This document shows, piece after piece, positions 24,168 to 31,898 of a stretch of 64,000 nt of DNA. Made by a program: the position numbers and the translations under genes. The notes below the pieces were generated by a model. It saw only the letters and a list, made by a program, of their open reading frames with translations. It was not told where the DNA came from and did no database searches. The DNA is from Paracidovorax wautersii. GTDB taxonomy: Bacteria > Pseudomonadota > Gammaproteobacteria > Burkholderiales > Burkholderiaceae_C. The stretch is from assembly GCF_900113035.1 (NCBI RefSeq), contig NZ_FONX01000003.1, positions 186,001 through 250,000 on the forward strand, written 5' to 3'. Numbering within the stretch: the stretch's first letter is position 1; each line of letters opens with the position of its first letter.

Positions 24168-26054
24168 ATGCAACACGCCCCTACCTGGCTCACCTACGGA
24201 TTCCTCTACCTGGCCGCCGCCGTGGTCGCCGTGCCCATCGCCCGCGCGCTGGGCCTGGGCGCCATCATCGGCTACCTGGCCGCGGGCATCGCCATCGGCC
24301 CCTGGGGGCTGGGCGCGGTCAGCAACGTGCAGGACATCCTGCACTTCGCCGAATTCGGCGTGGTGCTGATGCTGTTCCTGGTCGGACTGGAACTGCAGCC
24401 CAGCCGGCTCTGGAGCATGCGCCGGCCCATCTTCGGGCTGGGCACGGCCCAGGTGCTGGCCTGCGCGGCCCTGCTCTGGCTGGCGGCCTGGGCCTGTGGC
24501 GTGCCGTGGATCACCGCGCTGGTGGCGGCGCTGGGGCTGGCGCTCTCGTCCACCGCCATCGCGCTGCAGACACTGGCCGAGCGCAACCTGATGCGCACGA
24601 ACAGCGGGCAGAAGGCGTTCTCCATCCTGCTCTTCCAGGACGTGGCGGCCATCCCCATCCTGGCGCTGCTGCCGCTGCTGGGCGCGGCCGCGCTCGGGGC
24701 CGGCGGGGGCGCGGCGGCCGCGCACCATTCGCCCGCCGACATGGCGCTGGAGGCCGCCAAGATCGTCGGCGTGGTGGCCGGCATCGTGCTGGGCGGGCGG
24801 CTGGCGCTGCGGCCGCTGCTGCGCTGGATCGCGCGCAGCAACACGCCCGAGATCTTCACCGCCGCGTCGCTGCTGCTGGTGGTGGGCATCGCCTACCTGA
24901 TGGTGCTGGTGGGCCTGTCGATGGCGCTGGGCGCCTTCCTCGCCGGCGTGCTGCTGGCCGAGAGCGAATACCGGCGCGAACTGGAGGCCGACATCGAGCC
25001 CTTCAAGGGCCTGCTGCTGGGCCTCTTCTTCATGGCCGTGGGCATGTCGATCGACTTCGGCGTGCTGATGCGCTCACCCGGGCTGATGGCGCTGGTGCTG
25101 GTGGGCTTCCTGGCCATCAAGGCCGTGGTGATCTACACGCTGGCGCGCGTCACCGGCACGCCCTACCAGGAGCGGCCGGTGTTCACGCTGCTGCTGGCGC
25201 AGGGCGGCGAGTTCGCCTTCGTCGTCTTCCAGGCCGCCGCCACGGCGGGCGCGCTGCCGTCCGAGACGGCCTCGCTGCTGATCGGCGCGGTGGCGCTGTC
25301 CATGCTGCTGTCGCCGCTCCTGCTGGTGCTGATGGACCGGGTGCTGCTGCGCCGCTACGCCACGCTCAAGATCGAGGTGCCGGCCGAGGCCGAGATCTCC
25401 GAGCCGCAGCAGGCGCCGGTCATCATCGCGGGCTTCGGCCGCTACGGGCAGATCGTGGCCCGCACCATGCTCACGCAGGACATCGCCACCACCGTGCTGG
25501 ACCACAGCGTGGAGATGCTGGAAGTGGCCCACACCTTCGGCTACCGCGTCTTCTACGGCGACGCCACGCGGCTGGAGCTGCTGCGCATCGCCGGCGCCGC
25601 GCAGGCGCGCATCCTGGTGGTGGCGGTGGACGACGTCGAGCAGTCGGTCAAGATCGCCGCGCTGGCGCGCTCGCATTTTCCGCAGCTCACCGTCGTGGCG
25701 CGGGCGCGCAACCTGGCGCACTGGAACGCGCTGCGCGACCTGGGCGTGGAGCATGTCGAGCGCGAGCTGTTCGAGTCCAGCCTGAAGACCGCGCGCACGG
25801 TGCTGGAGCTGATGGGCATGCCCGCGCAGGAGGCGCTGCACGTGGCCGACCGCTTCCGCACCCACAACACCGACCTGGCCAACCTCATGTATCCGCACCA
25901 CAAGAACCGCGAGAAATTCATCGCCGTGGCGCGCCAGGGGCGGCAGCAATTGCTCGAACAGATGGTCAAGGAACGTGCCGAGGCCAAGGCCCGCGCCGCG
26001 CAGGAAAAGGCGAACGAGGAAGAAATTAAAAGTAATGCAAACAATTCTCAATAG
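24168..26054 (+). CDS. Kef-type monovalent cation:proton antiporter with TrkA-N domain
   Basis: 628 aa. The N-terminal CPA2 antiporter domain has about 12 helices (LGLGAIIGYLAAGIAIGPWG, LGLALSSTAIALQTLAERNL, LGAFLAGVLLAESEYRRELEADIEPFKGLLLGLFFMAVGM split). A RCK/TrkA-N domain begins near residue 418 with IIAGFGRYGQIVARTM and continues to AVDDVEQSVKIAALAR. The C-terminus is a charged helix (REKFIAVARQGRQQLLEQMVKERAEAKARAAQEK). KefB/KefC role: K+ efflux in response to thiol adducts or redox. A longer frame start at 24033 has no support. The Fur-like box overlaps its stop codon. Confidence 0.92.
   Translation: MQHAPTWLTYGFLYLAAAVVAVPIARALGLGAIIGYLAAGIAIGPWGLGAVSNVQDILHFAEFGVVLMLFLVGLELQPSRLWSMRRPIFGLGTAQVLACAALLWLAAWACGVPWITALVAALGLALSSTAIALQTLAERNLMRTNSGQKAFSILLFQDVAAIPILALLPLLGAAALGAGGGAAAAHHSPADMALEAAKIVGVVAGIVLGGRLALRPLLRWIARSNTPEIFTAASLLLVVGIAYLMVLVGLSMALGAFLAGVLLAESEYRRELEADIEPFKGLLLGLFFMAVGMSIDFGVLMRSPGLMALVLVGFLAIKAVVIYTLARVTGTPYQERPVFTLLLAQGGEFAFVVFQAAATAGALPSETASLLIGAVALSMLLSPLLLVLMDRVLLRRYATLKIEVPAEAEISEPQQAPVIIAGFGRYGQIVARTMLTQDIATTVLDHSVEMLEVAHTFGYRVFYGDATRLELLRIAGAAQARILVVAVDDVEQSVKIAALARSHFPQLTVVARARNLAHWNALRDLGVEHVERELFESSLKTARTVLELMGMPAQEALHVADRFRTHNTDLANLMYPHHKNREKFIAVARQGRQQLLEQMVKERAEAKARAAQEKANEEEIKSNANNSQ
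26033..26051. promoter_or_regulatory. Fur-box-like operator of the TonB receptor gene
   Basis: TAATGCAAACAATTCTCAA resembles the Fur 19-mer (GCAAATGATTCTCATT type in betaproteobacteria). It overlaps the last codons of the kef gene and lies about 100 bp before the siderophore receptor. A further hairpin GGGAGCG/CGCTCCC (26111-26129) lies between box and start. Confidence 0.6.
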
Positions 26055-26152
26055 AATTCACACCGTGCCACGTCCGTCCACGTAGCCGCATGCTGGCTGC
26101 GTGCGGTGGCGGGAGCGGATGGCGCTCCCGTTTCCATCGCACGCATCCATCC

Positions 26153-28306
26153 ATGTCCGCCACCCTCTCCTCCCCTTCTTTCGCCCCCGTTCGATCCACC
26201 CGCCGCCGCCCCGGCACCACCCGCTGGGCGCTGAGCCCGCTGGCCCTGTGCCTGGCGCAGGCCGCGCTGGCACAGCAGCCGCCCGAACCCGGCGCCGCCG
26301 CGCCGCAGCTGCAGGAAGTGCGCATCAACGCCAGCACCGAGAAGGACGTGGGCTTCGCCCCCACCGAGGCCCAGACCGCCGGCAAGGCGCCGATGCGCCG
26401 GCTGGAGACGCCGCAGTCGATCAGCGTGGTCACGCGCGAACAGATGGAGTCGCGCCAGATCACCAACCTGCAGCAGGCGCTGCAGACCGTGGCGGGCGTG
26501 AGCCCGGTCAACTACGGCCGGCGCGGCTTCGACGACGTCAACATCCGGGGCTTTCGCTCCACCGAATCCATCCTCATCGACGGCCTGGTGCAGAGCGCCG
26601 GCATGTGGACGCGCCTGAACCCCTACGGCTACGAGCGCTTCGAAGTGCTCAAGGGCGCCGCCTCGGTGCTCTACGGCCAGGTGCAGCCCGGCGGCATCGT
26701 CAACGCCATCAGCAAGCGGCCCAAGCGCGACGCCTTGAGCGAAGTGGGCGTGGAAGTGGGCAGCTACGGCCTGCGCACGCTGCAGGCCGACCTGAACCGC
26801 CCGCTGAACGAGTCGGGCAAGGCCGCGTTCCGCATCAACGCGCAGGTCTCCAACAGCGACGATCCGACCGACTTCGTCTATCGCCGCGACCGCTGGATCG
26901 CGCCGTCGCTGTCGCTGGACCTGGGCCCGCAGACCGACCTGGTGCTGTTCGCCACCTACAGCCAGAGCAACTGGCTGCGCCAGCAGGGCGTGACGCCCTA
27001 CGGCACCTTGCTGCCCAACCGCAACGGCCCGGTGCGGACCACGCTCTTCACGGGCGACCCGAGCTTCGGCGGCTACGACATCGAGACCAAATCGCTGGGC
27101 TACGCGCTGGAGCACCGCTTCTCGCCCGCGCTCACGCTGCGCCAGAACGTGCGCTACGAAACCGAGAGCGGCGCCGGCAACCTGGTCGCCAACGGCGCGC
27201 TGCAGCCCAACCAGCGCCTGCAGAACCGCACCGCCACGCGCCAGTACATGGACGACGACATGCTGGCCACCGACACCTCGCTGCTGGCCCAGTTCGCCGC
27301 GCTGGGCGTGCAGCACCGGCTGGTCACAGGCCTGGACGCGCGCACCGGCAAGACCTGGCTGGGCCGCCGCAGCTGCCGCATCGGCGCGCTGGACCTGTTC
27401 AACCCGGTCTATGGCATGACGGCCACCTGCCCCACGGGCTACTCCAACGATGCGCCGGAGCGGCTCACCGTGGCGGGCCTCTACGCGCAGGACCAGATCA
27501 AGTTCGCCCCGCAATGGACGGCGCTGGTCGGCCTGCGCCGCGACTGGTCCAGGAACCGGATCGACGACCACGTCGCGCAGCAGCGCACGGTACAGAAGGA
27601 CACCGCCACCACGCTCTCGGCCGGCCTGGTGCATGAATTCAGGCCCGGCTGGGCGGCCTACGTGAGCTACGGCGAATCCTTCCTGCCCGTGGCCGGCACC
27701 ACGGCGGGCGGCACGCCCTTCGCGCCGGAAACCGGCAAGCAGTGGGAAACCGGCCTGAAGTACGAGGCGCCCGACCACGGCGTGACCGGCTCGCTCGCGC
27801 TCTTCGACCTGCGCCGCCGCAACGTGACGGTGAGCGACCCCGTCAACACCGGCTTCAAGATCGCCACCGGCGAGCAGCGCTCGCGCGGGCTGGAGCTGGA
27901 AGTGGGCGCCGACCTGCAGCGCAACCTGAAGCTCACGGGCTCCTACACCTACATCGACGCCAAGGTCACGCGGGACACCGACAGCACCCTGGTGGGCCGG
28001 CCGGCGCTGCCCACGCCGCGCCACACGCTGGCGCTCTGGGCCACCTACAAGCTGCCGCAGATGCCCCAGGTCACGCTGGGCGCGGGCGGGCGCTACGTGA
28101 GCGAGCAGCTCACCAGCTACCCCTTCAACCTGCCCGCCTACACCGTGGTGGATCTCTCGGTGGGCTACACCGGCCCCAACTACCGCATCACGGCCGGCGT
28201 CAAGAACGTGTTCGACCGGGCCTACTACGACGGCGCGATCAACGCCAACGTGGTCTCGCCCTCCATGCCGCGCAACTTCAGCCTGGGCCTGACGTACTTC
28301 TTCTGA
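26153..28306 (+). CDS. TonB-dependent siderophore receptor
   Basis: 717-aa outer-membrane receptor. A signal region runs to about residue 42 (LAQAALAQQP). The plug domain has METPQSISVVTREQME-like RRLETPQSISVVTREQMESRQ, GVSPVNYGRRGFDDVNIRGF and FEVLKGAASVLYGQVQPGGIVNAISKRP, characteristic of the FhuA/FpvA/FoxA siderophore group. The 22-strand barrel ends with NFSLGLTYFF (terminal aromatic). An internal Cys pair (CRIGALDLFNPVYGMTATC) may form a loop disulfide. The start at 26153 follows the Fur-like box; cytochrome b561 lies downstream. Confidence 0.94.
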   Translation: MSATLSSPSFAPVRSTRRRPGTTRWALSPLALCLAQAALAQQPPEPGAAAPQLQEVRINASTEKDVGFAPTEAQTAGKAPMRRLETPQSISVVTREQMESRQITNLQQALQTVAGVSPVNYGRRGFDDVNIRGFRSTESILIDGLVQSAGMWTRLNPYGYERFEVLKGAASVLYGQVQPGGIVNAISKRPKRDALSEVGVEVGSYGLRTLQADLNRPLNESGKAAFRINAQVSNSDDPTDFVYRRDRWIAPSLSLDLGPQTDLVLFATYSQSNWLRQQGVTPYGTLLPNRNGPVRTTLFTGDPSFGGYDIETKSLGYALEHRFSPALTLRQNVRYETESGAGNLVANGALQPNQRLQNRTATRQYMDDDMLATDTSLLAQFAALGVQHRLVTGLDARTGKTWLGRRSCRIGALDLFNPVYGMTATCPTGYSNDAPERLTVAGLYAQDQIKFAPQWTALVGLRRDWSRNRIDDHVAQQRTVQKDTATTLSAGLVHEFRPGWAAYVSYGESFLPVAGTTAGGTPFAPETGKQWETGLKYEAPDHGVTGSLALFDLRRRNVTVSDPVNTGFKIATGEQRSRGLELEVGADLQRNLKLTGSYTYIDAKVTRDTDSTLVGRPALPTPRHTLALWATYKLPQMPQVTLGAGGRYVSEQLTSYPFNLPAYTVVDLSVGYTGPNYRITAGVKNVFDRAYYDGAINANVVSPSMPRNFSLGLTYFF

Positions 28307-28437
28307 CCCGGCGACGCCATCGCCTGACGCAGCGCAAAGAGGTGGCGCGCGAGAAATGGCAAACTCGCGTGCTCCAGCGGCGGGCACTCCCCCCGGCACT
28401 CACCCCTGCCCGCCGCACCGCTACAGGAGCTCCCCCG

Positions 28438-28980
28438 ATGCCTGCCCACTCCAACAACAAATACTCGGCCACGCTGCGCGCGCTGCACTGGACCATGTTC
28501 GCGCTCGTCGCGCTGGCCTACGCCACCATCAACCTGCGCAGCGTCTTCGAGCGCAATAGCGCGCCGCGCCTGCTGATGGTCGAGTCGCACTTCCTGCTGG
28601 GCATGCTGGTGCTGCTGCTGGTGGTGCCGCGCCTGCTGGCGCGCTGGCGCTCGCCGCAGCCACCCATCGCGCCGCCGCTCTCCGCGCCGCTGCGCATCGG
28701 CTCCCACATCGGCCACGCGCTGCTCTATGGCTTTCTCATCGCGCAGCCCCTGCTGGGCATGGCCTGCCGCCTGCTGGGCGGGCGCGGCATCGCCCTGCCC
28801 TTCACCGACGCCGTCATTCCCTGGCCCATCGAATGGGTGAACAAGGAATGGTCCGGCATTCTGGAAGAGGCCCACGAATGGCTGGGCACGGCCTTCTACT
28901 GGGTGATCGGCCTGCACATCGCAGCAGCGCTCTGGCACGCCTTCGTGCGCCGCGACAACGCGCTGCGGCGCATGTGGTGA
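28438..28980 (+). CDS. cytochrome b561 family protein
   Basis: 180-aa four-helix membrane protein binding two b hemes. LRALHWTMFALVALAYATI supplies the first heme His, VESHFLLGMLVLLLVVPRLL the second, and EEAHEWLGTAFYWVIGLHIAAALWHAFV the C-terminal pair. AGGAG (28425-28429) precedes ATG 28438. Located 131 bp after the siderophore receptor; co-regulation with iron uptake is possible but has no separate site. Members act as quinol- or superoxide-linked electron carriers. Confidence 0.9.
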   Translation: MPAHSNNKYSATLRALHWTMFALVALAYATINLRSVFERNSAPRLLMVESHFLLGMLVLLLVVPRLLARWRSPQPPIAPPLSAPLRIGSHIGHALLYGFLIAQPLLGMACRLLGGRGIALPFTDAVIPWPIEWVNKEWSGILEEAHEWLGTAFYWVIGLHIAAALWHAFVRRDNALRRMW

Positions 28981-29001
28981 CCATTCACCGCGCGGGCCCG
29001 C

Positions 29002-29460
29002 TCATTCGCCCTCGTCGCTCTCCAGCATCTTGCGCAGCAGGAAATCGAGCGCCAGGCGCTCGGCAGGGTTGAGCCGACCGTAGGTGCTCTGGGTGATCTT
29101 GCGGGCGAACGGCTGCATCTTGCGCACGAGATGGCGCCCCTCGCTGGTCAGCTCGATCACCACTTTGCGCCGATCCACACGGTCGTGGTCCACGCTGATA
29201 AGGCCGCGCTGCTTGAGCCGATCGACCACGCCCCGGATGGTGGCCTGATCGATAACCGTCGCCTTGACCACCTCTGCGAGGGAGCTGCTGCCCTGGTCGT
29301 GCAGCGAGCACAGCACCACGAACTGCGCTGCCGTCAGTTGGGAGTCCGGGATGTACTCCTGGAACAGCGCCGTATGCCGCTGATAGACGCGGCGAAGCAA
29401 GTGCCCTACCTGTTCGGAGAACACATAACCCTCTTCCTGGCTATCGGTCTTGTTTGGCAT
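29002..29460 (-). CDS. nicR: MarR-family regulator of the nic locus (NicR/BpsR-like)
   Basis: 152 aa from ATG 29460. Winged-helix MarR fold: LTAAQFVVLCSLHDQGSSSLAEVVKATVIDQATIRGVVDRLKQRGLISVDHDRVDRRKVVIELTSEG in segments, with the DRVDRRK beta-wing. Such a repressor controls nicotinate genes in Pseudomonas (NicR) and Bordetella (BpsR) and responds to 6-hydroxynicotinate (family knowledge). It is the distal gene of the minus-strand nic arm. A -10 TACAAT ends 6 nt before the start codon, so the mRNA may be leaderless. The assignment rests on family plus position. Confidence 0.82.
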   Translation of the reverse strand: MPNKTDSQEEGYVFSEQVGHLLRRVYQRHTALFQEYIPDSQLTAAQFVVLCSLHDQGSSSLAEVVKATVIDQATIRGVVDRLKQRGLISVDHDRVDRRKVVIELTSEGRHLVRKMQPFARKITQSTYGRLNPAERLALDFLLRKMLESDEGE

Positions 29461-29466
29461 GCAGCC

Positions 29467-29472
29467 ATTGTA
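29467..29472 (-). promoter_or_regulatory. candidate -10 (TACAAT) 6 nt before nicR
   Basis: Read on the minus strand: TACAAT, six bases, ATG. A separate promoter for the regulator would allow expression independent of the catabolic genes. No clear -35. Confidence 0.5.
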
Positions 29473-29520
29473 GGTAGCGCCCATGGCGAAGCTCTACGCA
29501 GCCCGGCCCACCATGGCGTA

Positions 29521-30237
29521 TCAGACGGCCAGGTCGGTGGACTGGATGCGTCGCACGCCCGCCTTCTCCATTGCCTCCCAGGCCTTGGCCAATGAACCGT
29601 TGAGGTCGATGGCGCGGGTGGCGTCCTCAATGACATACACATTGAAGCCCAGCTTGCGGGCATCCAGCGCCGTCCAGGCGACGCAGAAGTCCGTGGCCAG
29701 CCCAGTGACATAGACGGTGTCGATGCCGCGGTCCTTCAGGTAGCCCGCCAGGCCAGTGCGGGTCTTGTGATCGGCCTCCTCGAAGGCAGAATAGCTATCG
29801 ATGTCCTGCTGGAAACCCTTGCGCACGATGACCTGGGCCGTGGGAAGCTTCAGGTCCTTGCGCAGATCGGCATCGGCCGTGCCCTGGATGCAGTGGTCGG
29901 GCCACAGCACCTGGGTGCCGTAGGACAGCTGGATGGTCTCGAAGGGCCGCTTGCCGGGATGGCTGCTCGCGAAGGAGGCATGGTGGCTCGTATGCCAGTC
30001 CTGCGTCAGCACGATGTTGGCGAAGGCCAGGCTGATCCTGTTGATTACCGGCACCACCTCCGCGCCGCCCCCGACGGGCAGGGTTCCGCCATCGACAAAG
30101 CAGTTCTGGACATCGACCACGATCAGGGCCGAGCGGTCGTCGGGCTTCAGGCCCTGCGCCTGTGCCGCCAGCAGCTGCGACCCGAAGCCGAGCGCGGCTA
30201 GCTGGCCGATCAGTTGGCGGCGAGAGATAGCTTTCAT
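29521..30237 (-). CDS. exported nicotinamidase (isochorismatase family)
   Basis: 238 aa. Converts nicotinamide to nicotinate, feeding the pathway. D42 (VVDVQNCF), K140 (VIVRKGF) and C185 (GLATDFCVAWTA) form the catalytic triad; D80, H82 and H86 are the metal-binding set. Unlike cytosolic PncA it carries an N-terminal signal with a twin-arginine motif (SRRQLIGQLAALGFGSQLLAAQA), so a periplasmic location is predicted. Start ATG 30237 by signal-peptide fit. It lies 60 bp before nicR and 81 bp after nicT, in the same direction. Confidence 0.85.
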   Translation of the reverse strand: MKAISRRQLIGQLAALGFGSQLLAAQAQGLKPDDRSALIVVDVQNCFVDGGTLPVGGGAEVVPVINRISLAFANIVLTQDWHTSHHASFASSHPGKRPFETIQLSYGTQVLWPDHCIQGTADADLRKDLKLPTAQVIVRKGFQQDIDSYSAFEEADHKTRTGLAGYLKDRGIDTVYVTGLATDFCVAWTALDARKLGFNVYVIEDATRAIDLNGSLAKAWEAMEKAGVRRIQSTDLAV

Positions 30238-30318
30238 GATGGCATCCTCATGGATCTGGCGGGCTCGCACCCGCCTTTGTTTGAAGAAAGACCCGCTGGC
30301 GCAGCATGCAGGGCTTGA

Positions 30319-31635
30319 TCAGTCGAGCGCGCGGTTGCGCGATTCCACGTCCACGGCCCAGATGGAGAGCGCGCCGCCCACCAGCATCGCGGACAGTACG
30401 GCCAGCGCCAGCGTGAAATGCGTGGCCATGATGGGCGCAATGATGGCCGGCGCGAACAGGCCGCCAAAGCGCGCCACGGCACCCGCCATGCCCATGCCGC
30501 TGGCGCGCAGGTCGGTGGGATAGACCTCGGGCGTGAAGGCGTAGAGCGCGCCCCAGGTGCCCAGCAGCGAGAAGCTCATGAGCAGCGTGGAGCCGACGAC
30601 CACCACCTGCGACGAGCCCAGGCTGTAGAGCATGCAGCCGACGGCGCTGAGCAGCAGGAAGCCGATCAGCGTGGGCTTGCGGCCCCAGCGCTCCACGCCA
30701 TAGGCCGAAAGCGCGAAGCCGGGCAGCTGCACCAGCGCCAGCACTACCAGGAAGACCTGGCCGCGCATGAAGGCGAAGCCCTCGCTGCCGAGCTTGACAG
30801 GCAGATAGACGAAGACGCCGTAGTAGGCGATGGAGATCAGCGCCCAGGCCAGGAACAGCGCCAGGCTGCGGCGGCGCAGCTCGGCAGAGAAGAGCGAGAG
30901 CAGCGACTTGCGCTCCTGCTTCTCGGGCTGCAGCGGCGGGATCTGTGCGGAGTTGCCGTTGACCTTCGCCACACGTTCGAGCACCTGGCGCGCCTGGTCG
31001 GAGTTGCCGTTGCGATTCAGGTACATCGGCGATTCGGGAATGTAGAAACGCAGCACCACGCCGATCAGCGCCGGGATGCCGGTCACGAAGAAGATCACGC
31101 GCCAGGCGTCATTGCCCCAGGACACGGCCACCAGGGCCAGGATGGCCAGGAAGATGGTGCCGACGGCCCAGAACGATTCCAGCAGCACCAGCCAGCGGCC
31201 GCGGCGGTCGCTGGGCAGGAACTCGGCCATCATGGTGTAGTCCACCGGCAGCGTGCCGCCCACGCCGATGCCGGTGATGAAGCGCAGCACCAGCAGCCAG
31301 GCGAACTCGGGCGCGAAGGCCGACGCCACGCCGGCGCAGGCATCAATCACCACAGCCATCATCAGCACAGGCCGGCGGCCGATGCGGTCGGCCAGGCGGC
31401 CGAAGACGAAGGCACCGATCAGCATGCCGATGAAGAAGAAAGTGCCGGTCTGCAGCGCCTCGGGCACCGTCTTGCCGAAGGTCTTGGCAATGGACGGCGC
31501 ACTGAAGCCGATGGACAGCACCTGCATGGCATCGGCCAGCCAGACCAGTCCGAAGATCACGAAGAGCCGGTACTGAAACCGGCCGACACCCGCTGTTTGG
31601 ATGCCTTTTTCCACCGAAACAAATGAAGATGACAT
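30319..31635 (-). CDS. nicT: MFS nicotinate transporter (NicT-like)
   Basis: 438 aa, 12 predicted helices. The MFS signature FGRLADRIGRRPVLMMAVVIDA lies between TM2 and TM3 and RWGRKPTLIGFLLLSAVG in the second half; PEVYPTDLRASGMGMA is typical of the aromatic-acid/sugar symporter group. The start at 31635 is fixed by AAGGAG six nt upstream; an ATG at 31656 lies before that site. The substrate nicotinate is inferred from the locus. 263 bp of apparently non-coding DNA separates it from the cytochrome gene. Confidence 0.85.
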   Translation of the reverse strand: MSSSFVSVEKGIQTAGVGRFQYRLFVIFGLVWLADAMQVLSIGFSAPSIAKTFGKTVPEALQTGTFFFIGMLIGAFVFGRLADRIGRRPVLMMAVVIDACAGVASAFAPEFAWLLVLRFITGIGVGGTLPVDYTMMAEFLPSDRRGRWLVLLESFWAVGTIFLAILALVAVSWGNDAWRVIFFVTGIPALIGVVLRFYIPESPMYLNRNGNSDQARQVLERVAKVNGNSAQIPPLQPEKQERKSLLSLFSAELRRRSLALFLAWALISIAYYGVFVYLPVKLGSEGFAFMRGQVFLVVLALVQLPGFALSAYGVERWGRKPTLIGFLLLSAVGCMLYSLGSSQVVVVGSTLLMSFSLLGTWGALYAFTPEVYPTDLRASGMGMAGAVARFGGLFAPAIIAPIMATHFTLALAVLSAMLVGGALSIWAVDVESRNRALD

Positions 31636-31898
31636 GGAAACTCCTTGGTTGTTCATCGCCTACCCGTTGATTCCTCGTTCCGGCAAGGCGCGCTGGCATG
31701 CCCTGCCTGAAAACCTCTGGCGCAAGCGGTCCCGTCGGCCCTTGGGGAAGGGTCGTTCAAGAAAACCGCTTATTCGCTATGGCCGTCCGGCGCCGGGGCG
31801 CCGCGGTGGCACCCAGCCGGTTCCGGCGTCAGATCGCTGTCAGGCGCAGGCCGGTGCTGCGCCTCGCCGCTGCCCGGACGCCGCCGGGCCCGCCCGGC
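31636..31898. other. 263-bp gap between the triheme cytochrome gene and nicT
   Basis: No gene recognised. Contains a short hairpin CCCTT-GGGG-AAGGG (31739-31752) and a lone TTGAT half-site (31667-31671). A promoter for nicT is plausible here but could not be pinned. Confidence 0.3.

Noticed and set aside
26048-28399. 783-codon minus-strand open frame opposite the TonB receptor
   Set aside because: No domain or ribosome site; shadow of a high-GC gene with clear family signatures on the plus strand.
31739-31752. Hairpin CCCTT-GGGG-AAGGG as terminator between the triheme gene and nicT
   Set aside because: Short stem and no T-run on the minus strand.
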